The position numbers and the translations under genes were made by a program. Shown here piece by piece: positions 8,503 to 16,727 of a stretch of 64,000 nucleotides of DNA (its first letter is position 1; each line of letters opens with the position of its first letter). The notes beneath the pieces were generated by a model. The model was not told the DNA's origin. It saw only the letters and a program-made list of their open reading frames with translations, and ran no database searches. The stretch is from Deltaproteobacteria bacterium. Lineage in GTDB: Bacteria > Myxococcota_A > UBA9160 > UBA6930. Where the stretch lies: the NCBI GenBank assembly GCA_016875395.1, contig VGRF01000009.1:1-64000 (forward strand). Direction: 5' to 3'.

Positions 8503-10177
8503 CCTCGACACCGACGTGCTCGTTCTCGGCTCCGGCGCCTGCGGCCTCACCGCCGCGGTGGCGGCGGCAGACGCCGGCGCGCGCGTCGTCGTGCTCGAAC
8601 GCAGCGACGCGATCGGCGGTACGAGCGCGGTCTCGGGCGGCATCGTGTGGGTGCCTAACAACCACCTGGCGCCCGCACTCGGGATCGCGGACTCGCGCGA
8701 GCAGGCGCTCGCGTACCTCGAGTCGCTCTCGCTCGGCGTGATGGACATGGAGCTCGCGACGGCGTTCGTCGACCGCGCGCCGGAGATGGTCCGCTTCCTC
8801 GAGGCGCGCACGCCGCTGCGCTTCCACATCGCAGAGAACTACCCCGACTATCACCCCGAGCGCCCGGGCGGCCTGGCGGGCGGCGGCCGCTCGCTCGATC
8901 CCGACATGTTCTCGTTCGCGCAGCTCGGCGAGTGGGCAGGGCGCATCCGGCAGGCGCGCACGGACCTTCACCCGCAAGCGCCGATTCAGCGCTTCACGCT
9001 CACCGAGGGACTCGAGAAGCGCGTGCCGCCCGCGGAGGTGCTCGCCGCGCGCGCAAGCCGCGACGAGCGCGGGCTCGGGGAGGCGCTCGTGGGCGCGCTG
9101 CTGCGCGGCTGCCTCGATCGCGGCGTGGACGTGCGCCTGGGCGTGCGCGCACGCGAGCTCGTGCGCGCGGGTCGCGCGGTCGTCGGCGTGCGCGCGGAGC
9201 AGGGCGAGCGCGACGTGCTCGTGCGCGCGCGCGCCGTAGTGCTCGCGACGGGCGGCTTCGAGTGGAACGCGGAGCTCGTTCGCGCGTTCCTGCGCGGGCC
9301 GCTGATCGGTCCGGCCTCGCCGCCGGAGCTCGAGGGCGACGGCCTGCTGATGGCGATGGAGGCAGGCGCGCAGCTTGCGAACATGAGCGAAGCGTGGTGG
9401 ATGCCGACGATCCCGATCCCCGGCGACGGCGTGGCGGGCGGGAAGCCGCTGTATCGCCTCTGCCTCGCGGAGCGCACGTTGCCCGGCTCGCTGATCGTGA
9501 ACCGCCGCGGGAAGCGCTTCGTGAACGAGGCCGCCAACTACAACGACGTCGGGCGCGCGTTCCACACGTTCGATCCCACGCACTTCAGCTTCGCCAACGC
9601 CGAGGCGTGGCTCGTGTTCGACGACACTTATTACGCGAGGTACCCGCTCGCAGGCTTCTCTCCGCGCGCGCCGAAGCCCGCGGGTTTTCTGTTCAGCGGC
9701 GCGTCGGTCGAAGAGCTCGCGCGCGCGATCGAGGTCGATCCGGACGCGCTCGCCGCGACCGTCGCGCGCTTCAACGAGTTCGCCGCGCAGGGCGAGGACC
9801 CCGACTTCCAGCGTGGCCGCAGCGTGTACGACTCCTACAACGGCGACCGCTCGCGCCCGCGCCCGTTCACGACGCTCGGTGCGCTCACGCGCGCGCCGTT
9901 CCACGCGATCAAGCTGGTGGCCGGCGCGCTCGGCACGAAGGGCGGCGCCAAGACGAACACGTCTGCGCAGGTGCTCGACCCGCGCGGGCGGGTGATTCCC
10001 GGCCTCTACGCCGTGGGCAACGCGATGGCCGGCGCGACCGGGCTCGTCTACGGCGGCGCCGGCGGCACGCTCGGGCCCGGCATGACCTACGGCTACATCG
10101 CCGGCTGCGAGGCTGCGAAGGAGCTTTCGCCGGCGTCCGGTAGAACTCGAGTCAGCGCGGCGTGCTCGCTTCCATGA
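8492..10177 (+). CDS. FAD-binding dehydrogenase, 3-ketosteroid-delta1-dehydrogenase-like
   Basis: This 561-residue flavoprotein begins with the FAD Rossmann motif VLVLGSGACGLTAAVAAADA (G13, G15, G18). It contains IGGTSAVSGGIVWVPNN and ends with GLYAVGNAMAGATGLVYGG and GGTLGPGMTYGYIAG, the closing FAD motif of the fumarate-reductase/KstD superfamily. Motif order and length match 3-ketosteroid dehydrogenases, which introduce a C1-C2 double bond in the steroid A ring. Related enzymes act on other cyclic ketones, so the substrate is not proven. It overlaps the upstream GPH transporter by 11 nt (ATGGAGTTTGA) and is preceded by AAGGAG. No signal peptide, so cytoplasmic. Confidence 0.82.
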   Translation: MEFDLDTDVLVLGSGACGLTAAVAAADAGARVVVLERSDAIGGTSAVSGGIVWVPNNHLAPALGIADSREQALAYLESLSLGVMDMELATAFVDRAPEMVRFLEARTPLRFHIAENYPDYHPERPGGLAGGGRSLDPDMFSFAQLGEWAGRIRQARTDLHPQAPIQRFTLTEGLEKRVPPAEVLAARASRDERGLGEALVGALLRGCLDRGVDVRLGVRARELVRAGRAVVGVRAEQGERDVLVRARAVVLATGGFEWNAELVRAFLRGPLIGPASPPELEGDGLLMAMEAGAQLANMSEAWWMPTIPIPGDGVAGGKPLYRLCLAERTLPGSLIVNRRGKRFVNEAANYNDVGRAFHTFDPTHFSFANAEAWLVFDDTYYARYPLAGFSPRAPKPAGFLFSGASVEELARAIEVDPDALAATVARFNEFAAQGEDPDFQRGRSVYDSYNGDRSRPRPFTTLGALTRAPFHAIKLVAGALGTKGGAKTNTSAQVLDPRGRVIPGLYAVGNAMAGATGLVYGGAGGTLGPGMTYGYIAGCEAAKELSPASGRTRVSAACSLP

Positions 10178-10264
10178 GATGGTGCTTGGCGTCGGCGCGC
10201 GAGCGCGTAAGGTCGGTCCGCGGCAACACCAGGCGCGTCCGCGCCGCGCCCCGGGAGATTGGTC

Positions 10265-10534
10265 ATGACGAGACGACGACTCGCTCTCCTCACTCTTGCC
10301 CTCGCCACCGCGTTCGCATCCCCCGCGCTTTCCGACCCTGCCCCGACCGCCCCTACGCCGGAGCAAGGCGCCGCAACGGAGGAAGACTCCGGCGACGAGG
10401 TCGTGTGCAAGAAAGAGCGACCCACGGGATCGCGCATCCCGCGCGTGGTGTGTCGTACGAAGTCGCAGATCAAAGACTCCGAAGCGGCGGGGAAGTGGCT
10501 GATCAATCGCCCAAAGCACGGCACGCGCGGCTAG
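10265..10534 (+). CDS. small secreted protein with paired cysteines, function unknown
   Basis: The 89-residue product has a clear Sec signal peptide (MTRRRLALLTLALATAF then ASPALS), an acidic linker, and a conserved-looking tail VVCKKERPTGSRIPRVVC followed by RTKSQIKDSEAAGKWLI. The pattern C.....TGSR....VCRT is familiar from small uncharacterised periplasmic proteins of proteobacteria. The two cysteines may form a disulfide. ATG 10265 is preferred over a TTG six bases earlier because GGGAG lies at normal spacing. It follows the KstD-like gene by 87 nt and is convergent to the MFS gene. No function is known. Confidence 0.7.
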   Translation: MTRRRLALLTLALATAFASPALSDPAPTAPTPEQGAATEEDSGDEVVCKKERPTGSRIPRVVCRTKSQIKDSEAAGKWLINRPKHGTRG

Positions 10535-10537
10535 CGC

Positions 10538-11758
10538 TCACGCCCGCATCTGCCTGACGTCTCGCACCGCGAGCACCGCGGCGGTGGGCACTACGATCAG
10601 CACGGCGCAAACGACTGCGCTCGGTGCGGCGCCGATGCTGGCCGCGGCGAGGCCCGCCAGCGCTTCGCCGACCGGCACGAGCGCGATCGAGCCCATCGCG
10701 TCGTAGGCGGACACGCGCGAGAGTGCCTCTGGTGCCACGCGCTTGTGCAGCTCGGTGTTCCACAGCACGCCGAACGCGCCGAACGCGACCCCCGCGACGA
10801 AGCTCGCGGCGGCGATCAGCGGGGTCGGCGCAGGGATCGATAACAACAAGGGCACGCCCGAGATCGGGAAGCAGAAGAGCGTCGCGGCGAGCATCGTACG
10901 CGCGAAGTGGACGCGCAGCGCGAGCAGGCCGCCGGCGACGAGGCCAAGCCCCTCGGCGCCGACGATGCGCCCCCAGGCTTCGGCGCCGCCGAGCGACTCC
11001 TTGGCGATTACGGGCCCGAGCACCGCGAACGCGCCGAACCAGCCCATCAGCATCACGGAGAACTGCACCACGATCGTCCACAGCCAGGTGTGTGCGGTGA
11101 ACTCGCGTAAGCCTTCGCGCAGCTCGCGCACGAGGCTCTTGCCCGCGGACCGCGCTTGAGGCGCGGCGCGGATGCCGAGCACGAGCAGCGCGCTCGCGGC
11201 GAAGGTGGCGGCGTCGATCGCGAGCTCGGCGCCGGCGCCCGCGAACGCCGCGATGATCCCCGCGCTCACCGCGCCGAGCGCATAGGCGGTGGAGTTCGCG
11301 ATTCCGAGCAGCGCGTTGGCGGCTTGCAGGCGCTCGCGCGGTGCGACGAGCGGCACGAGCCCGACATGCGCGGGTTGGTGCAACGCCATCGCGACGGAGG
11401 CGATCACGACCAATGCGACCAGCGTGGGGAAGCTCGCGCTGCGCGTCAGTAACAACACTGCAATCGCGCCCTGCGCGAGTGCCGCCACGCTGTCGGCGCC
11501 GATCATCTGGCGTTGCCGCGAGCCGCGATCCGCGAGGGCGCCGCCGAGCAGCAACGTGGCGACTTGCATCGCGGAGCCAGCGCCGACGAGCAGTCAGACC
11601 TGCGCTGCATCGCCCTGAAGATCCTCGAGCACCGCGAACGGCAGCGCGATCGGCGTCATCGCGGTGCCGAAGGTCGAGACGAGCCGCGCCGCTGCGAGGC
11701 GCGCGAAGCTCGGATCGCGCAGCAGCGTGAGCGCGTCGCGCGCGCGGTCCGAGGACAT
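10538..11758 (-). pseudogene. MFS exporter (EntS/MFS_3-like) with in-frame TGA
   Basis: From ATG 11758 the frame gives MSSDRARDALTLLRDPSFAR, a cytoplasmic tail typical of the EntS-like MFS_3 exporters, and continues through helix 1. It then meets TGA at 11594-11596, between AVLEDLQGDAAQV and LLVGAGSAMQVATLLLGGAL. After the stop the same frame continues as a normal MFS protein with ADRGSRQRQMIGADS after helix 2 and ten more hydrophobic segments. Read through, it is about 406 codons, the expected family length. One base change, for example from GGA or CGA, explains the stop. Starting at 11569 would drop helix 1. It is divergent from the kinase-like gene at 11842. Confidence 0.75.
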
Positions 11759-11841
11759 CGCGGCATCTTCGCAGAGCGGCGCACGCGTGCGAGCGGTGCG
11801 TGCGGTCGCGTAGCGTCGCGGGCTCCCGAACGAGGCAAGCC

Positions 11842-12879
11842 ATGGCCGAAGTGATCGACGTTCGCGCGCAGCACCGCTTCGACGAAGCGCGCCTCGACCG
11901 CTTCCTCGCCGCGAACGTCGCAGGCTACGCCGGGCCCCTCACCGTTCGTCAATTCGAGGGCGGTCAGTCGAACCCGACGTACCTGCTCGCGACGCCGGGT
12001 GCGCGCTACGTGCTGCGCCGCAAGCCGCCCGGCGCGCTCGTGAAGTCCGCGCACCAAGTGGACCGCGAGTACCGCGTGATCCGCGCGCTGAACGCGACGA
12101 GCTTCCCCGTGCCTAAGGCGCTCGTGCTTTGCGAGGACGAGGCGGTGATCGGCACCGCGTTCTTCGTGATGAGCCACGTCGCGGGCGAGCCGGTCTACGA
12201 CGTCTCGATGCCGAGCCTCGCGCCGGCGCAGCGCACTGCGCTCGTGAACTCCTACGTCGACACGCTCGCGGATCTGCATCGCTTCGATCCCGAGGCGCTC
12301 GGCCTCGGCGACTTCGGCCGCGCGGGGAACTACTTCGCGCGCCAGGTCTCGCGCTGGGGGCGCCAGTTCGACGAGACGGAGACCGAGCCGATCCCGGAGA
12401 TGCGCGAGCTCGGCGCATGGCTCGAGAAGTCGATTCCGCCCGAGAGCGCGGTCGCGATCGCGCACGGCGACTACAGCTTCAACAACGTGCTGCGGCACCC
12501 GAGCGAGCCGCGCGTGGTGGCGGTGCTCGACTGGGAGCTCTCGACGCTCGGGGACCCGCTCGCAGACTTCACCTACTTCACGCAGGCGTGGTTCGGCGTC
12601 CCGGGAGACCGCACGTTCGCGGGCCGCGATCTCGGGGCGCTCGGCGTCCCTACTTATGAAGCGGTGCGTGCGCGTTACTGCGAACGAGTCGGGCGGCCCG
12701 TGTGGACGAACGAGGGCTTCTACCGCGCGTTCCACGCCTTCCGCAGCAGCGCGATTCTGCAGGGAATCATCAAGCGCGTCGCCACCGGCACCAACGCGAG
12801 CGCGACCGCGCTGCAGTTCTCTCCGCGCGACGTACGCGCGGGAGCACGGCGCGGGCTCGAGCACGCAGCGAGGAATTAG
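11842..12879 (+). CDS. phosphotransferase-family protein (ACAD10/11-type kinase-like)
   Basis: This 345-residue protein has the aminoglycoside-phosphotransferase/choline-kinase fold. The catalytic loop is HGDYSFNNVLRH with Asp210 and Asn215, and the metal-binding DWELSTLGDP has Asp230. The N-terminal FEGGQSNPTYLL glycine loop and YVLRRKPPG with the ATP-binding lysine region match the kinase-like proteins related to the N-terminal domain of ACAD10/ACAD11, which phosphorylate hydroxy-acyl-CoAs in beta-oxidation. ATG 11842 (MAEVIDVRAQHRFD) follows GAGGCAAGC. The SDR gene begins nine bases after its stop, so the pair is likely an operon for an oxidised acyl chain. The exact substrate is unknown. 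Confidence 0.84.
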   Translation: MAEVIDVRAQHRFDEARLDRFLAANVAGYAGPLTVRQFEGGQSNPTYLLATPGARYVLRRKPPGALVKSAHQVDREYRVIRALNATSFPVPKALVLCEDEAVIGTAFFVMSHVAGEPVYDVSMPSLAPAQRTALVNSYVDTLADLHRFDPEALGLGDFGRAGNYFARQVSRWGRQFDETETEPIPEMRELGAWLEKSIPPESAVAIAHGDYSFNNVLRHPSEPRVVAVLDWELSTLGDPLADFTYFTQAWFGVPGDRTFAGRDLGALGVPTYEAVRARYCERVGRPVWTNEGFYRAFHAFRSSAILQGIIKRVATGTNASATALQFSPRDVRAGARRGLEHAARN

Positions 12880-12888
12880 GAGCTTCCG

Positions 12889-13770
12889 ATGCGAGAGTTC
12901 AAGGGCAAGACCGCAGTCGTTACGGGCGCTGCGAGCGGGATCGGGCGTGCGCTGGCAGAGCGCTTCGCGCAGGAGGGCATGCGCGTCGTGCTCGCCGACA
13001 TCGAGGCGAATGCGCTCGCTCGTGCGGTGAGCGAGCTCGAGGCGCAAGGGCACCGCGCGATCGGGGTCGTGACGAACGTGATGGAGCGCGCCTCGGTCGA
13101 CGCGCTCGCGGCGCGCGCGACCCGCGAGTTCGGCGCAGTGCACGTCTTGTGCAACAACGCCGGCGTGCTCGCGCGCAGCGAAGGCGCGGGCGCGATCTGG
13201 GAGCTGCCGCCGCAAGACTGGGACTGGGTGCTCGGCGTGAATCTGATGGGCGTGCTGCACGGCGTGCAGGCGTTCGTGCCGCAGATGGTCGCGCACGGCG
13301 GCGAGGGCCACGTCGTGAACACCGCCTCGGTCGTGGCGTTCTTCCCCGGCGGCGGCCCGTACGGCGTGACGAAGCAGGGCGTGCTCTCGCTGAGCGAGAG
13401 CTTGTGGGGCGATCTGAAAGCGCGCGGCGCGAAGATCGGCGCCTCGGTGCTGTGCCCCGGCTGGGTGGACACGAGCCTCGCGAGCGCCGAGCGCAATCGA
13501 CCCGCGCAGCTCGCGAGCGAGGCGGTCGGCGATCTCGCGACGGGAACCGCGGGCCGCGCGCAGCACACGCTGCGCGGCGCGATGCCGCCCGCGAAGGTGG
13601 CGGACGCGGTGGTCGCGTCGATCCGCGAGGAGCGCTTCTACATCCTCCCGCACTCGGGCTGGGATGCTTTCCTGCGCGCCCGCTTCGAGGCGGTGATGGC
13701 GCGCGGTACGCCGCCGCGCATGGATCCCGCGGACATCGAGCGGCGCCGCGCGGCGGGCGAGGTGTTTTGA
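12889..13770 (+). CDS. short-chain dehydrogenase/reductase
   Basis: This 293-residue classical SDR has the cofactor motif TGAASGIG (12-19), NNAG (89-92), the active-site serine near 147 (VVNTASVVAFF) and YGVTK with Tyr158 and Lys162. Asp37 at the end of strand 2 (VVLADIEAN) suggests NAD preference. The extended C-terminus with FYILPHSGWDAFLRARFEAV is common in SDRs of acyl-CoA and terpenoid catabolic clusters. The ribosome site is TTAGGAG. It is probably cotranscribed with the kinase-like gene ending 9 nt upstream. A 205-nt gap follows before the TonB receptor; it includes a T-rich stretch near 13825 but no convincing terminator hairpin. Confidence 0.88.
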   Translation: MREFKGKTAVVTGAASGIGRALAERFAQEGMRVVLADIEANALARAVSELEAQGHRAIGVVTNVMERASVDALAARATREFGAVHVLCNNAGVLARSEGAGAIWELPPQDWDWVLGVNLMGVLHGVQAFVPQMVAHGGEGHVVNTASVVAFFPGGGPYGVTKQGVLSLSESLWGDLKARGAKIGASVLCPGWVDTSLASAERNRPAQLASEAVGDLATGTAGRAQHTLRGAMPPAKVADAVVASIREERFYILPHSGWDAFLRARFEAVMARGTPPRMDPADIERRRAAGEVF

Positions 13771-13975
13771 GCGACGTGGAGCTGCGCGAGGCTCATCGCG
13801 TTTCGGCACGGCGGCGTTCGCGAGTTTTTTCGCGCAGGCATGGAACAGCGCGCGACTGCTGTGGTAACTCGGCGTCACGGGGGGAGGGCGGAGGCCAAGG
13901 TCTCTCCGAAGGCTGAGCGTTCGAGGGAACGCACAGTCGGAGCGCACGACGGCGCTACCCACATCGGAGAAGATC

Positions 13976-16609
13976 ATGCATCGCAACTCTCTGGCGCGAG
14001 TTCTCGCGCCGTTGCTCGTGGTGTCGGCGGCGACGCCGATCTGGGCGCAGGACGCTGCGCCGGCGCCGGCGGAAGACCGCGGCGGCGTCGAAGAGATCAT
14101 CGTGACCGCGCAGAAGCGCGAAGAGAACATCAACGACATCGGCATGTCGATTCAGGCCGCGACCGGCGAGCAGCTCTCGGAGCTGGGCATCACCGACCCA
14201 TCGCAGCTCGACCGCGTGGTGACCGGTTTCAACGCCAACGTCACCTACTACGGAACGCCGATCTACACGATCCGCGGCGTGGGCTTCCAGGACACGGCGC
14301 TCGCCTCAGGCCCGACCGTGAGCATCTACATCGACCAGATGCCGTTGCCGTTCGCCGTGATGGCTCAGGGAACCTCGCTCGATCTCGAGCGCGTGGAAGC
14401 GCTGAAGGGCCCGCAGGGCACCCTGTTCGGTCAGAACGCTACCGGCGGTGCCGTGAACTACATCGCCAACAAGCCGACCGAGGGCTTCGAGGCGGGCTTC
14501 GACGCGAGCTACGGCCGCTTCAACACGGTCGACCTGATGGGCTACGTGAGCGGGCCGCTCGCGGACACGCTGAGCGCGCGCTTTGCGGGCCGCATCATCA
14601 ACTCGGGCCCGCACCAAAAGAGCTACACGCGAAACTCGACGCCCGCGCCCGATCCGTACTGGATCACGGGTGGCCGCAATCGGGCGTACAACCGCGACAC
14701 CGAGAGCGGCGACCAGGACTTCGTGAACCTGCGCGGCTCGCTGCTGTGGGAGCCCACGGATCAACTGTCCGCCCTCTTCACCGCGAGCGGCTTCATCGAC
14801 AAGGGCGACTCGCAGATGCCGCAGCTCTTCGGCATCGCGACGCTCAACCAGGTGAGCGGCCTGCGACCGGAGATCGCGAACTACCCATTCTCGCCCAAGA
14901 ACAACCGCTCTGCGGATTGGGGTCCGTGCGTGAACATCACGGGCGGCACGCCGGCGAACGTCACCGGCAACCTCGACTACGAGGGCGAGCTGGAGAATCT
15001 CTCGAACCGTCTCTACGACAACTGTGAGCCGGCCGAGCGAGACAACTCGTTCTACTCGACCACTCTGCGCGTCGACTTCGAGATCAACGACGACCTGACG
15101 CTGACTTCGTTGACGAGCTGGTCGAAGTTCGACCGCCACGCGACGCTCGAAAGCGACGGGACGTACTACCAAGACTACGAGTCGTTCCAGCAGGGCTTCC
15201 TGAAGGCGGCGTATCAGGAGCTGCGCCTCGCCGGAAGCATCATGGGCGAGGGCAACTGGGTCGTCGGCGCGAACTACGAGTGGACCTCGACCTGGGATTC
15301 CTTCATGCAGACCTACGGCATCTCGAGCGCCGTGCCGACGGTGGTGTTCACGCGCACGCCGCTGGGTCCAACCAACCCGAACAGCCGCCAGAAGACCGAC
15401 ACCTACGCGATCTTTGCCAACCTCGAGTACCCGGTCCTCGATTGGCTGACGGTTCAAGGCGGCGTGCGGTACACGAACCAGAAGCGTGATTACCGCGGCT
15501 GCGGCTCAGACGGCGGGGATGGGACCTGGGCCGACATCTCGGCGGAGATCCAGACGCTGCTGCAGATCCTCGGCGGCTTCCCGGTCGTCGGCGGGCTCGA
15601 CGCTGGCCCCGGCAACTGCGCGAGCTTCGGTCCTGGGCCGACGTTCTTCCCCGAGCCCGCGGGCTTCACGAACGAGCTCGATGAGGACAACGTCTCCTGG
15701 CGCGTCGGCGCAAACGCCGCGGTCACCGATGAGATCCTGCTCTACGCGAACGTCAGCAAGGGCTACAAGTCGGGCAGCTTCCCGACCGTCGCCAGCGCGG
15801 CGTTCTATCAGCTCGAGCCGGCGACGCAGGAAGAGTTGTTGGCGTACGAGATCGGCGCCAAGACGAGCTGGCTGGACGGAACGCTGCAGCTGAACGGCGC
15901 CGCGTTCTACTACGACTACACGGACAAGCAGATTCTCAGCGCGGTCGCGGACATCATTTTCGGCTCGCTGCCGGCCTTGGTGAACGTGCCCGAGTCACAC
16001 GTGGTGGGCTTCGAGCTCGCCGGCGTGTGGGAGCCCATCGCGGGGCTGAGGCTCGCGCCCTCGGTGAGCTACGCCAAGAGCGAGGTCGATGGCACGTTCC
16101 GAAACTTCGATCCGTTCTTCAACACCGCGAACAACGGTGCGACGAAGGACTTCTCGGGGCTTCCGTTCCCGAACGCTCCGGACTGGCAGGTGAACTTCGA
16201 CAGCCAGTATGAGTGGTCGGTCGGGAGCGATTGGACCGCCTTCGTTGGAGCCAACGTGAACTACCAGGCTGCGACGAAGGGATTCTTCCACGATCGCTGC
16301 GACGAACCGATCGGTGCGATCGACTCCGTAACCGGCCGTCCCATTCAGTGCACGAAGGACTACATCTCCAGCATTCCGGCGGCGAGCCGGAACAGCCCGA
16401 ACGCGACGGACCTCGTGATCAATGCGCGCGCACTGCTCGACGTACGGGCGGGCATCGAGCGCGGTCCGTGGCGCGCTTGGGTCTGGGGCCGAAACATCAC
16501 CGACAAGCACTACTGGAATGCGGCCAGCCACGTGAACGACGTGCTGCTCCGCTACACCGGCATGCCCGCCACGTATGGCGCGACGGTGACCTACAGCTTC
16601 GGGCGATAG
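13976..16609 (+). CDS. TonB-dependent outer-membrane receptor
   Basis: This 877-residue outer-membrane protein has a signal peptide ending near residue 24 (TPIWAQ). A TonB-box region VEEIIVTAQKREENIND lies at 38-54. A plug domain contains YTIRGVGFQD, VSIYIDQMPLP and VEALKGPQGTLFGQNATGGAVNYI, followed by a beta-barrel rich in aromatic residues. It belongs to the broad receptor group common in sphingomonads and related steroid or terpenoid degraders, which move large hydrophobic substrates using proton-motive force through TonB-ExbBD. The ribosome site is GGAGAAGATC. A strong hairpin terminator follows directly. Neighbouring CoA-transferase, SDR and BVMO genes suggest uptake of a compound degraded through CoA esters; the ligand is not known. 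Confidence 0.92.
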   Translation: MHRNSLARVLAPLLVVSAATPIWAQDAAPAPAEDRGGVEEIIVTAQKREENINDIGMSIQAATGEQLSELGITDPSQLDRVVTGFNANVTYYGTPIYTIRGVGFQDTALASGPTVSIYIDQMPLPFAVMAQGTSLDLERVEALKGPQGTLFGQNATGGAVNYIANKPTEGFEAGFDASYGRFNTVDLMGYVSGPLADTLSARFAGRIINSGPHQKSYTRNSTPAPDPYWITGGRNRAYNRDTESGDQDFVNLRGSLLWEPTDQLSALFTASGFIDKGDSQMPQLFGIATLNQVSGLRPEIANYPFSPKNNRSADWGPCVNITGGTPANVTGNLDYEGELENLSNRLYDNCEPAERDNSFYSTTLRVDFEINDDLTLTSLTSWSKFDRHATLESDGTYYQDYESFQQGFLKAAYQELRLAGSIMGEGNWVVGANYEWTSTWDSFMQTYGISSAVPTVVFTRTPLGPTNPNSRQKTDTYAIFANLEYPVLDWLTVQGGVRYTNQKRDYRGCGSDGGDGTWADISAEIQTLLQILGGFPVVGGLDAGPGNCASFGPGPTFFPEPAGFTNELDEDNVSWRVGANAAVTDEILLYANVSKGYKSGSFPTVASAAFYQLEPATQEELLAYEIGAKTSWLDGTLQLNGAAFYYDYTDKQILSAVADIIFGSLPALVNVPESHVVGFELAGVWEPIAGLRLAPSVSYAKSEVDGTFRNFDPFFNTANNGATKDFSGLPFPNAPDWQVNFDSQYEWSVGSDWTAFVGANVNYQAATKGFFHDRCDEPIGAIDSVTGRPIQCTKDYISSIPAASRNSPNATDLVINARALLDVRAGIERGPWRAWVWGRNITDKHYWNAASHVNDVLLRYTGMPATYGATVTYSFGR

Positions 16610-16627
16610 ACGCCGCCCATCCCAACG

Positions 16628-16659
16628 AAGCGCCGGCGTTCGCGAGAACGCCGGCGCTT
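16628..16659 (+). terminator. intrinsic terminator after the TonB receptor
   Basis: A perfect 14-bp inverted repeat (16628-16641 with 16646-16659) closes on a GCGA tetraloop and is followed by TTTCGCTTT. It starts 18 bp after the receptor stop codon. The T tract is short, as is usual in GC-rich genomes. The same GCGA loop is used in the hairpin at 43886-43915. Confidence 0.85.
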
Positions 16660-16727
16660 TCGCTTTGGCGCGCGCGAAGTGCGCGACGCTGCACGCGCGA
16701 GGAATACTGCGCGCCTCGGAGTTCCTG

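Noticed and set aside
8402-10519. Very long minus-strand open frame (705 codons) opposite the KstD-like gene
   Set aside because: Arg/His/Ala-rich with no recognisable domain; a codon-bias shadow of the plus-strand gene in GC-rich DNA.
1395-11596. Recoding of TAG or TGA as sense codons
   Set aside because: Many intact genes in the window end normally at TGA, and only one TAG and one TGA interrupt genes; no selenocysteine-type context is visible.
11656-14145. Minus-strand open frame of 829 codons
   Set aside because: Covers three good plus-strand genes and has shadow-like composition.
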